The position numbers and the translations under genes were made by a program. A DNA stretch of 10,071 nt. Origin: Oscillospiraceae bacterium. Lineage in GTDB: Bacteria > Bacillota > Clostridia > Oscillospirales > Ruminococcaceae. The stretch spans positions 1 through 10,071 of the forward strand of contig JAFQBO010000247.1 of assembly GCA_017416665.1 (NCBI GenBank). The letters run 5' to 3'. Below are positions 3,666 through 10,071 of this stretch, piece by piece. Under the pieces are notes generated by a model, which worked only from the letters and a program-made list of their open reading frames with translations, had not been told where the DNA came from and did not search any database. How positions within the stretch are numbered: position 1 is the stretch's first letter; every line of letters starts with the position of its first letter.

Positions 3666-5018
3666 TCAAACCACACCCTGCCACATCATAGCATTAGCAA
3701 CCTTAATGAAGCCGGCAATGTTAGCACCTGCAACGAGGTCGCCTTCCATACCGTATTCCTTAGCTGCATCAGCTGATGCCTTGTAGATGTTCTTCATGAT
3801 AGACTTGAGCTTTTCGTCAACTTCTTCAGCTGTCCATGCAAGTCTTTCTGAGTTCTGTGACATTTCAAGACCTGAAACTGCAACACCACCGGCATTTACA
3901 GCCTTTGAAGGAGCTACTACAACGCCGTTTTCCTTGAGGTAAGCAACAGCTTCGTTTGTTGTAGGCATGTTAGCAACTTCAACATAGTACTTAACACCGT
4001 TAGCAACAATCTTCTTAGCTTCTTCCATGCCAACTTCATTCTGTGTAGCACATGGCATGATAATATCAGCCTTAACGCCCCATGGCTTTTCGCCTGCGTG
4101 GAATTCAACACCGAACTTGTCAGCGTAATCCTGAACCTTGTCACGGCATGATGCTCTCATTTCGAGGAGGAAATCAACCTTTTCAGGTGTGCTGATACCG
4201 TCCGGATCATAGATGTAACCGTCAGGACCTGAAAGTGTTACAACCTTACCACCGAGTTCATTTACCTTCTTAACTGTACCCCATGCAACGTTGCCGAAAC
4301 CTGAAATAGCAAATGTCTTGCCCTTAACGCTTTCGCCGAGTGCTTCAAGCATTTCAACTGTATAGTAAACAGCACCGTAACCTGTAGCTTCAGGACGGAT
4401 AAGTGAACCACCGCATTCAATGTTCTTACCAGTAAGAACGCCTGTAAATTCATTGCGGATTCTCTTGTACTGTCCGTAGAGGTAACCGATTTCTCTTGCA
4501 CCTACACCGATGTCGCCGGCAGGAACGTCTGTATTAGCACCGATGTGCTTTGAAAGTTCTGTCATAAAGCTCTGGCAGAATCTCATAACTTCGTTGTCTG
4601 ACTTGCCCTTAGGATCGAAGTCAGAACCACCCTTACCGCCGCCCATAGGAAGGCTTGTGAGGCTGTTCTTGAATGTCTGTTCAAAACCTAAGAACTTGAT
4701 AATTGAAGCTGTAACTGATGGGTGGAATCTTAAACCGCCCTTATATGGACCGATTGCAGAATTGAACTGTACTCTGAAACCTCTGTTTACCTGTACGTTA
4801 CCGTTATCGTCAACCCAAGGAACTCTGAACTGAACAAATCTTTCAGGTTCAACGATTCTGTCAAGAACGCCTGCCTTAACAATGTCAGGTCTCTTTTCAA
4901 TAACAGGTTCGATACTTTCGAATACTTCCTTTACTGTCTGAAGAAATTCTTCTTCGCCCTTGTTTCTCTGGCATACCTTATCGTATACACTCTGTACGTA
5001 GCTGTTTTTAAACGCCAT
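3666..5018 (-). CDS. gdhA: Glutamate dehydrogenase, hexameric class I (450 aa)
   Basis: This enzyme interconverts 2-oxoglutarate plus ammonium and glutamate with NAD(P)(H) in the cytoplasm. It is the main ammonium-assimilation or glutamate-catabolism enzyme in many rumen and gut Clostridia. The 450-residue length fits the small hexameric class. Seen directly: the substrate-binding segment PYKGG (K93), FKNSL (K117), the active-site loop PMGGGKGG with catalytic K129, and PAGDIGVGAREIGY with D169. The C-terminal dinucleotide-binding domain has GFGNVA (240-245), and SGPDGYIYD (263-271) follows the second strand. By my alignment from memory these match Clostridium symbiosum GDH residues K89, K113, K125 and D165. 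The F241, P265 and D266 positions resemble that NAD-dependent enzyme rather than the E. coli NADP enzyme, so the cofactor should not be assumed to be NADP. GGAGG lies 8 nt before ATG 5018. It has its own promoter and terminator. Confidence 0.97.
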   Translation of the reverse strand: MAFKNSYVQSVYDKVCQRNKGEEEFLQTVKEVFESIEPVIEKRPDIVKAGVLDRIVEPERFVQFRVPWVDDNGNVQVNRGFRVQFNSAIGPYKGGLRFHPSVTASIIKFLGFEQTFKNSLTSLPMGGGKGGSDFDPKGKSDNEVMRFCQSFMTELSKHIGANTDVPAGDIGVGAREIGYLYGQYKRIRNEFTGVLTGKNIECGGSLIRPEATGYGAVYYTVEMLEALGESVKGKTFAISGFGNVAWGTVKKVNELGGKVVTLSGPDGYIYDPDGISTPEKVDFLLEMRASCRDKVQDYADKFGVEFHAGEKPWGVKADIIMPCATQNEVGMEEAKKIVANGVKYYVEVANMPTTNEAVAYLKENGVVVAPSKAVNAGGVAVSGLEMSQNSERLAWTAEEVDEKLKSIMKNIYKASADAAKEYGMEGDLVAGANIAGFIKVANAMMWQGVV

Positions 5019-5064
5019 TGTTTAAAACCTCCATATTTAAATTATCGAAAAATCCGACAGTTTT

Positions 5065-5092
5065 ATTATACTCCTTTTTTTAGCATAAAGCA
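5065..5092 (-). promoter_or_regulatory. Sigma-A-type promoter for gdhA
   Basis: On the minus strand, TTGCTT (5087-5092) is followed by a 16-bp spacer and a perfect TATAAT (5065-5070). The expected start is near 5058, giving a leader of about 40 nt that contains GGAGG at 5027-5031. The promoter lies within 50 bp downstream of the BofC-like gene, with no strong terminator between. Confidence 0.7.
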
Positions 5093-5110
5093 AGAGTTTT
5101 TTCAAAAAAA

Positions 5111-5452
5111 TTATGAAGTATAGTCTTCTATAAGGGCGTTCAGTTCTTTTTGTGTCTGAACAAAGATTCCGTCATGCAGAAGTACCTTGTCATAATCGCT
5201 CATAAGATCAAGACCGACTCCGAGTTTTCTGAAGGGCGTCTGACTTTCACCTCTGAAAACAGCGAGTTCACCCTCGTATTCCCTCAGAAAATACCCGACT
5301 TCAACAGGCGTTGTCTGAGTGGTTGTCTGTTTTGCCTGTTCATAAGCCTTTATCCGCTGGCGTCTGACAGAAGATGAAACGGTTGCAACAACAATGACTG
5401 CCGAAACAGCCATGCCTGCCAGAAGTACCATAATAGAAATTTTTCTGCTCAT
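5111..5452 (-). CDS. Membrane-anchored protein with BofC C-terminal-like domain (113 aa)
   Basis: The N-terminus has S2-R3-K4 and a hydrophobic segment (5-25) that should act as a signal anchor, followed by a basic and Gln/Thr-rich linker (29-50). Residues 52-113 resemble the BofC C-terminal domain found in many clostridial proteins. The key parts are GYFLREYEGELAVFRG (53-68), the central L-x-x-M-S-D-Y-D-K-V-L-L-H-D-G-I (around 81-96) and the terminal LNALIEDYTS. BofC itself is a forespore regulator of sigma-K checkpoint signalling in Bacillus. Small proteins carrying only this domain are widespread and mostly uncharacterised, so a sporulation role must not be assumed. ATG 5452 is preceded by AAAGGAAAG. 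A MITE-like element begins 26 bp upstream of the start, so the original promoter has been displaced, or transcription crosses the element. It lies in tandem with gdhA, which has its own promoter. Confidence 0.7.
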   Translation of the reverse strand: MSRKISIMVLLAGMAVSAVIVVATVSSSVRRQRIKAYEQAKQTTTQTTPVEVGYFLREYEGELAVFRGESQTPFRKLGVGLDLMSDYDKVLLHDGIFVQTQKELNALIEDYTS

Positions 5453-5478
5453 TTTACTTTCCTTTCACTATGTTTTTA

Positions 5479-5640
5479 GAACCTGTCTTCACAAGAAATA
5501 TATTTGGATTTTTGAATATAATTTAGTCAATAACAAGGCGAAAAACCGCAGGCGTACTTGACGTACGGCAAGATTTTTCAACGAAATTAGTGACGAAATT
5601 TATCAAAAAGACAAGTGTATACGCTTGTGAAGACAGGTTC
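5479..5640. mobile_element. MITE-like element, 162 bp, with 17-bp perfect terminal inverted repeats
   Basis: GAACCTGTCTTCACAAG (5479-5495) and its exact reverse complement (5624-5640) bound the element. The flanking trinucleotide TTA occurs on both sides (5476-5478 and 5641-5643), as expected for a 3-bp target duplication. Inside, much of the sequence is also self-complementary: TTTTTGA near 5509 pairs with TCAAAAA near 5603, AGTCA pairs with TGAC, GAAAAA (5540-5545) pairs with TTTTTC (5574-5579), and CGTAC pairs with GTACG at the centre. There is no room for a transposase. A 3-bp TNA duplication and ends of this kind would fit the IS1031 group of the IS5 family, but that is inference. Confidence 0.75.
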
Positions 5641-5667
5641 TTAATAAGTGTTGACCTCTTTTTCAAA

Positions 5668-5676
5668 AATATACCA
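5668..5676 (-). promoter_or_regulatory. Candidate extended -10 promoter facing the BofC-like gene
   Basis: On the minus strand TGGTATATT is an extended -10 box. There is no good -35 at 16-18 bp (GTGTTT at 17). It lies on the far side of the MITE-like element. If it is used, the transcript leader would include the whole element before the BofC-like start codon at 5452. This is weak evidence. Confidence 0.3.
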
Positions 5677-5696
5677 TTATTTTTTTAAAAAAACAC

Positions 5697-5725
5697 TTAA
5701 CAGCAGGGAAAAAATGTGCTATAAT
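5697..5725 (+). promoter_or_regulatory. Strong extended -10 promoter for the PBP gene
   Basis: TTAACA (5697-5702, 5 of 6) is followed by a 17-bp spacer and TATAAT (5720-5725) preceded by TG at 5717-5718, which makes an extended -10. An 8-bp inverted repeat, TAAGTGTT (5645-5652) and AACACTTA (5692-5699), overlaps the -35 box with its right arm and could be an operator. The leader to ATG 5786 is about 54 nt. Confidence 0.8.
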
Positions 5726-5785
5726 AGTAGAGGTAATAATGAAGTTGCTTAATTGCATTAACAAAATAATCAAGAGGTATTGTAA

Positions 5786-8458
5786 ATGACAGATAATACT
5801 AATAACAGAAACGGTAATAATGAGGGCGAAAGAACCTCATCAATAAAGCGACCCGATACAAGCAGATCAGGTTTCGTTGCATCAAGAGGTGAAATGACCT
5901 CAAGAATGAGCAGACCTTCCGATTCAAGACATACTGCCACGGGAAGGCGTGTCAATCCTTCAGCAGGTGTAAAGCCTGCCGACAATTTTCAGAATTCTTC
6001 ACATTCATCATTTGACGGAAACAGTGTTCCGCCACATGGAAATGAAGAACCAAACGGCAGAAAAAAGCCTGAAAAGAAAAAGAAGAAAAAAAGAAGCCTG
6101 CTCAGAAAAATTCTGACAGTAATCGGTACAACCCTGCTTTCGATTTTTCTTATAATAGTAATAACAGGCACTATTGTTGTAACGGCACTGACCGTTTACG
6201 TCCTTGAATTTATGGACGAATCAACAGACGTTACTATAAAAGAACTTGAAAACAGTACAAATACAATAGTCTACGCCGAAAACAGTGATGAAAAACTTGT
6301 TCAGCTGTATGCCGTAACCAACGAAATACAGCGAATACCTGTGGACATTGAGGAAATTCCACAGCATGTCCGTGATGCATTTGTTGCAATCGAAGACGAA
6401 CGTTTCTATCTGCATGAAGGTGTTGACTACAAGAGAACATTTGCGGCGTTTGCAAATATGTTTATGCATATTTACGATACCCGTCAGGGTGGTTCTACTA
6501 TTACACAGCAGCTGATCAAAAACCTTACAGGTGATGACGATCCGAGTCCTGAAAGAAAAATCAGGGAAATTTTCAGAGCCATGCAGTTTGAAAAGAAATA
6601 CTCAAAAGACGAAATTCTTGAGGCATATCTCAACTACATCGGTTTCGGTGGTCCAAGAAACGGTATTCAGCTTGCATCGCTCGACTACTTCGGAAAGGAC
6701 GTTTCAGAATTGTCTATCGCAGAGGCGGCTTGTCTTGCGTCAATTCCGAAAAGCCCTGAAACACTTAATCCGTTTGCCGGATATTATGATGATGACGGCG
6801 AATGGGTAAATACAGGTAAAGAAGCAAACAGGGAACGTCAGGAAAATGTTCTTGCACATATGTATTCAAACGGTCTTATTTCCTATGATCAGTATCAGGA
6901 AGCACTCGATGAAAAGCTTATTTTCACCGACTCAAAAGAATACAAGGAAGCTCATCCAGAATCAGAAGACGAATCGGCTACAGACAGTCAGAAAGCTACA
7001 TCATGGGTAGTTGATACGGCTCTGAGAGAATATGCCGCTGTACTCATGGAAGAATACGGCATTACCGAAGAAGAAGCCATTGTCCGCATAAATAACGGCG
7101 GTTATCAGATTTATACAACCGTTGATATGGATATGCAGGCACATGTTGAAGAAAAATACAGTGACCTTAATAACCTTATGGATGCTGAATCAAACAGCTC
7201 CTGGGTTGACGAAGATGAAGACGGCGAGTATGAACAGATATTCCCGCAGTCAGCATTCGTTGCAATGAATTACAACGGTGAAATTTTAAGCGTTGTGGGT
7301 GCTGTAGGCGAAAAGACAGAATCCCTTGCATTTAACCGTGCAACCATGGCACAGAGACAGCCGGGTTCATGCATCAAGCCTGTTACAACATACGGTCTTG
7401 GTATTTACAGTGACCATATTCACTGGGGCAGCGTTTACAAGGATTCGCCTATCAAAATCAGTGATGAGGACGGCGAAAGAGAATGGCCTGAAAACTACGA
7501 CTATGTATGGAGAAGATCCAATATGCATGTTTTCCAGGCACTCAGAGAATCAAGAAATACCGTTCCTGCACAGCTTTGCAAACAAATGACTCCTGAATCC
7601 GTATTCGACTTTGCAACACAGAATCTCAAATTGGATCTTGTTGATATAACCGAAAGCGGTGCATCAGATATTGCATACGCTCCGCTTACAATCGGTGCGC
7701 TGACATATGGTGTATCACCACAGAATCTTGTAAATGCATATCTTCCATACGGAAGTGGCGGTGTTTACAGTGATGCACACATTGTAAAACGTGTTGAAAA
7801 GGGTGACGGCTCTGTAGTATACGAAAATGACGGAAATCCTCATGATGCTGTAGATCCTGAAACAGCTTATGTTATGAATCAGCTTTTACGTGAGGTTATC
7901 AAAAACGGTACAGGTACTGCCGCACAGCTCAGCAATAAGACTGTAGCAGGTAAGACTGGTACTTCAGAAGACTGGAACGATATCTGCTTTGTTGGTCTTA
8001 CAGAAGACTTTGTAAGCGGTGTATGGGTTGGTTATGATACAAAGCATGAGCTTAACCATGGTCTTTCATCAGCCGGCGTATGGTACAACATCATCGGAGA
8101 ATACGCAAACAACATTGATTCCGATGCAAGCTATCCTGAATGTGACTCAATTATAGAAGCACCTATGTGCAGTGTTTCGGGTGAAATTGCAAGCGGTTCT
8201 TGTTACGGAAGTGTAACAGGCTACTGGAAATCAACAAATGCACCATACTGTTCAAATCATTCAGCATATGTAGAAGCAACAGCACCGCCTGCAACTGCGG
8301 CTCCTGCTGCTCCTGTTGCTCCGGTTGCACCTGCTGATCCGGCGGCACCTGTAGCACCAGCACCACAGGATCCTGTTGAACCACCACCGGTTGCTGATGC
8401 ACCTGCTGAACAGGCACCGGTAGAAAACGCCGATCCGAATGCGGTTCCGGCACAGTAA
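5786..8458 (+). CDS. Class A penicillin-binding protein, bifunctional transglycosylase/transpeptidase (890 aa)
   Basis: This enzyme polymerises lipid II into glycan strands and cross-links their peptides outside the membrane. Domains in order: a cytoplasmic tail (1-104), Ser/Arg-rich and ending in a Lys run (97-102); a membrane anchor (109-139); a GT51 transglycosylase with EDERFYLHEG (catalytic E203), GGSTITQQ (235-242), RKIREIFRAMQFEKKYSKDEILEAYLN; and a transpeptidase with nucleophile S528 in PGSCIKP, SRN (589-591) and KTGTS (723-727). A Cys-containing segment (CSVSG, GSCYG, APYCSNH) typical of the PBP1A/PbpF end follows. The last 59 residues are a Pro/Ala-rich low-complexity tail. All catalytic motifs are intact. 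AGAGGT lies 7 nt before ATG 5786. It heads an operon with the downstream methyltransferase. The symbol is left blank because pbpA, pbpF and ponA usage varies. Confidence 0.96.
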   Translation: MTDNTNNRNGNNEGERTSSIKRPDTSRSGFVASRGEMTSRMSRPSDSRHTATGRRVNPSAGVKPADNFQNSSHSSFDGNSVPPHGNEEPNGRKKPEKKKKKKRSLLRKILTVIGTTLLSIFLIIVITGTIVVTALTVYVLEFMDESTDVTIKELENSTNTIVYAENSDEKLVQLYAVTNEIQRIPVDIEEIPQHVRDAFVAIEDERFYLHEGVDYKRTFAAFANMFMHIYDTRQGGSTITQQLIKNLTGDDDPSPERKIREIFRAMQFEKKYSKDEILEAYLNYIGFGGPRNGIQLASLDYFGKDVSELSIAEAACLASIPKSPETLNPFAGYYDDDGEWVNTGKEANRERQENVLAHMYSNGLISYDQYQEALDEKLIFTDSKEYKEAHPESEDESATDSQKATSWVVDTALREYAAVLMEEYGITEEEAIVRINNGGYQIYTTVDMDMQAHVEEKYSDLNNLMDAESNSSWVDEDEDGEYEQIFPQSAFVAMNYNGEILSVVGAVGEKTESLAFNRATMAQRQPGSCIKPVTTYGLGIYSDHIHWGSVYKDSPIKISDEDGEREWPENYDYVWRRSNMHVFQALRESRNTVPAQLCKQMTPESVFDFATQNLKLDLVDITESGASDIAYAPLTIGALTYGVSPQNLVNAYLPYGSGGVYSDAHIVKRVEKGDGSVVYENDGNPHDAVDPETAYVMNQLLREVIKNGTGTAAQLSNKTVAGKTGTSEDWNDICFVGLTEDFVSGVWVGYDTKHELNHGLSSAGVWYNIIGEYANNIDSDASYPECDSIIEAPMCSVSGEIASGSCYGSVTGYWKSTNAPYCSNHSAYVEATAPPATAAPAAPVAPVAPADPAAPVAPAPQDPVEPPPVADAPAEQAPVENADPNAVPAQ

Positions 8459-8481
8459 ACAGAAACATAACGGAGATATAA

Positions 8482-9597
8482 ATGAATAACAAACTTAAAA
8501 TAACATGTCCGTGTCATTTCGGACTTGAAAGCGTACTGAAATTTGAAGTAATAAAACTCGGCGGCGAAAACATTACTGTCCGTGATGGTCGTGTAAGCTT
8601 TGAGGGCGGATATGAGCTTGTTGCAAGAGCAAATATCTGCCTTGCAACCGCTGAAAGAGTTCTGATTGAACTTGCTGAATTCCGTGCTGAAACATTTGAA
8701 GAACTGTTTCAGGGCGTGAAAAAAATCCCGCTTGAGAATTTTATTGGAATGAAGGATGCTTTCCCTGTAAAGGGTCACTCCCTCAATTCCGAACTTCACA
8801 GCGTTCCCGACTGTCAGTCAATCATAAAAAAAGCCGCTGTTGAGCGACTTAAAATGAAATATCATACAGGCTGGTTTGAAGAAACAGGTTCTGTTCATCA
8901 GATACAGTTCAGTATTCTGAAAAATATTGTAAATATCTATCTTGATACCTCTGGTGTAGGACTTCACAAAAGAGGCTACAGACGAAACGCCAATGCCGCA
9001 CCTATTAAAGAAACACTTGCGGCAGGTATAATCGACCTTGCAAGAGTAAGAAAGGACAGTATTGTCTGTGATCCATTCTGCGGAAGCGGTACTTTTCTGA
9101 TTGAATCTGCACTTAAAGGTCTGAATATTCCACCATGTATTAACAGAAAATTTGCCGCCGAAAAATGGGACTGTATTCCTGCCGAAATATGGCGGAGTGA
9201 AAGACAGCGTGCTATTTCAGCAGTTGACAAAACTGCTAAATTCAAGGCTTTCGGTTTTGATATTGACGAAGAATGTGTAAGACTTTCGGTTGACAATTCC
9301 GCTAAAGCAGGCGTTAAATCAAGAATAAGAATTGATCGTGCCGACATTTCTGATTTTCAGCAAATCGGTGGAATTACAGTCTGCAACCCTCCGTATGGTG
9401 AAAGAATGCTTGAAATAAGAGAAGCCGAACAGCTTTATAAAATCATGGGCGAAGTTATGCATCCTGACAAGGACAATCCATGCTATATTATTTCTCCTCA
9501 TGAGGAATTTGAGAAGTTTTTTGGAAAAAAGGCAGATAAAAAACGTAAACTTTATAACGGTATGATCAAGTGTAATCTTTATATGTACTTTAAATAG
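8482..9597 (+). CDS. THUMP-domain class I SAM-dependent RNA methyltransferase, RlmL/YpsC type (371 aa)
   Basis: This is a predicted 23S rRNA guanine-N2 methyltransferase similar to Bacillus YpsC and to the N-terminal half of E. coli RlmL, which makes m2G2445. Its 371 residues match the stand-alone Firmicute form. Seen directly: an N-terminal ferredoxin-like and THUMP region (about 1-155), then the family signature LHKRGYRRNANAAPIKETLA (161-180). The Rossmann methyltransferase domain has motif I DPFCGSGTF (197-205), an acidic D-I-D motif after strand 2, and the N-P-P-Y catalytic motif with NPPYGERM (302-309). The end NGMIKCNLYMYFK is typical. GGAG lies 6 nt before ATG 8482. The gene starts 23 bp after the PBP stop with no terminator or promoter between, so the two are probably co-transcribed. 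The exact target base is inferred from the family. Confidence 0.93.
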   Translation: MNNKLKITCPCHFGLESVLKFEVIKLGGENITVRDGRVSFEGGYELVARANICLATAERVLIELAEFRAETFEELFQGVKKIPLENFIGMKDAFPVKGHSLNSELHSVPDCQSIIKKAAVERLKMKYHTGWFEETGSVHQIQFSILKNIVNIYLDTSGVGLHKRGYRRNANAAPIKETLAAGIIDLARVRKDSIVCDPFCGSGTFLIESALKGLNIPPCINRKFAAEKWDCIPAEIWRSERQRAISAVDKTAKFKAFGFDIDEECVRLSVDNSAKAGVKSRIRIDRADISDFQQIGGITVCNPPYGERMLEIREAEQLYKIMGEVMHPDKDNPCYIISPHEEFEKFFGKKADKKRKLYNGMIKCNLYMYFK

Positions 9598-9600
9598 CTA

Positions 9601-9629
9601 TTGACATAACCCGATTTAAATGGTATTAT
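9601..9629 (+). promoter_or_regulatory. Strong promoter for the dockerin protein gene
   Basis: A perfect TTGACA (9601-9606), a 17-bp spacer and TATTAT (9624-9629, 5 of 6) with TG at 9621-9622 form a near-consensus extended -10 promoter. It begins 3 bp after the methyltransferase stop codon. No terminator separates it from the upstream operon. Confidence 0.85.
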
Positions 9630-9659
9630 AATAAAAGATTACAGAAAGGACAGGTTTTT

Positions 9660-10071
9660 ATGCTAAAAAAAATCAAACCATATATAAGTAAAATATGTGT
9701 AGTTGCAGCAGCGGCAATGTTTTTTGTTCAGGGTGCAACGGTTATTGCAGGCTCATATACTAAAAATGATGATATGAAATATAGTGTCAACATCAAATCC
9801 GGCAGTGGTGAAACACTCGATACAATCCCTATTGGTATCGGTATCAGAGGTGACGCAAACAGCGATGGTGAAGTAACTGTCCGTGATGCCTCTCAGGTCG
9901 CTAAATATCTTGCAGGTTCAGGTGCAAATAAAAACTATATGCCGGGATACAAGGATTCACTGGGCGGTGCTATGGCAGATGCAAATGCTGATGGAAAATT
10001 AAGCGTCCGTGATGCTGCGAAAATAGCGAATTATCTTGCAAATGCTTTCTCAAATCCTGATGCAGGATGGG
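9660..10071 (+). CDS. Secreted dockerin-containing protein, 5' part only (137 codons seen)
   Basis: The frame is open to the window end, so this is a partial gene. Seen directly: an N-terminal signal peptide (K3-K4, K6, hydrophobic 12-30, likely cleavage after V28-I29-A30), then a short linker (31-63), then a type I dockerin with two calcium-binding repeats. Repeat one has D65-x-N67-x-D69-G and D76; repeat two has D107-x-N109-x-D111-G and D118. Each is followed by a V-R-D-A helix ending in YLA. Dockerins bind cohesins on scaffoldins or the cell surface. Here the module comes first, right after the signal peptide, whereas in most cellulosomal enzymes it is at the C-terminus; the rest of the protein is unseen. 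AGAAAGGA lies 9 nt before ATG 9660. This gene is the strongest hint that the organism is Ruminococcus-like. Confidence 0.88.
   Translation, partial: MLKKIKPYISKICVVAAAAMFFVQGATVIAGSYTKNDDMKYSVNIKSGSGETLDTIPIGIGIRGDANSDGEVTVRDASQVAKYLAGSGANKNYMPGYKDSLGGAMADANADGKLSVRDAAKIANYLANAFSNPDAGW

Noticed and set aside
5651..5678. TTGACC as a second plus-strand promoter for the PBP gene
   Set aside because: No acceptable -10 box lies at 16-18 bp; the only candidate, TACCAT, has a 15-bp spacer. The TTAACA-17-TATAAT promoter downstream is far better.
8257..8799. Minus-strand open frame of 180 codons, Gly/Ala-rich at its C-terminus
   Set aside because: It is antisense to the PBP tail and the methyltransferase start. 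Its Gly/Ala composition is a reflection of the Pro/Ala-coding repeats on the plus strand, and both sense genes are well supported.
9627..9632. TATAAT as the -10 box of the dockerin gene promoter
   Set aside because: It would need a 20-bp spacer from TTGACA. TATTAT at 9624-9629 has the ideal 17 bp plus an extended TG.
1..10071. CRISPR array, tRNA or rRNA genes, or phage structural genes
   Set aside because: I saw no regularly spaced direct repeats, no tRNA-like cloverleaf or rRNA stretches, and no phage proteins. The XRE gene alone is not evidence of a prophage.

Overview
The window looks like chromosomal DNA from a low-GC, anaerobic Gram-positive bacterium of the Clostridia, most plausibly a Ruminococcus-like member of the Oscillospiraceae. 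This is inference from gene content. The support is a secreted protein with a type I dockerin at the right edge, a clostridial-type hexameric glutamate dehydrogenase, a class A penicillin-binding protein of Firmicute layout, a BofC-like domain protein, and AT-rich sigma-A-type promoters with strong GGAGG-type ribosome binding sites.

Left part (1-1594): three minus-strand genes form a tightly packed operon. It runs from a promoter near 1470-1498 through a lipoprotein of unknown family, a small MNT-nucleotidyltransferase-like protein and a HEPN-domain protein, and ends at a bidirectional-looking terminator at 22-45. The nucleotidyltransferase-like protein appears to have lost two catalytic aspartates, and the HEPN protein lacks the RX4-6H nuclease motif. 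The pair therefore looks like a derived, possibly non-enzymatic HEPN/MNT module linked to a surface lipoprotein. A divergent promoter (1517-1545) drives rsmE, a 16S rRNA methyltransferase gene.

Middle (2315-3665): after rsmE come a 98-residue membrane-anchored, acidic, cysteine-rich protein with its own promoter and a leader hairpin, then a terminator, then a 67-residue XRE-type regulator whose predicted transcript is nearly leaderless. Next is about 670 bp without a convincing gene but with at least seven inverted repeats. These include a 70-bp near-palindrome that competes with another hairpin, and REP-like intergenic elements.

Right part (3666-10071): gdhA (minus) lies convergent to the repeat-rich gap. 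Upstream of it is a minus-strand BofC-like membrane-anchored protein gene. A 162-bp MITE-like element with 17-bp perfect terminal inverted repeats and a TTA direct repeat lies only 26 bp from that gene's start. On the plus strand a strong promoter (5697-5725) drives a class A PBP gene followed 23 bp later by an RlmL/YpsC-type 23S rRNA methyltransferase gene. A new extended -10 promoter begins 3 bp after that gene and leads into the 5' end of a secreted protein with a dockerin immediately after its signal peptide. That gene is cut by the window end.

Most genes are housekeeping (rRNA modification, peptidoglycan synthesis, nitrogen assimilation). The parts most likely to be novel are the lipoprotein/degenerate MNT/HEPN operon, the Cys-rich protein with its hairpin leader, the structured 2994-3112 region, and the MITE in the leader of the BofC-like gene.
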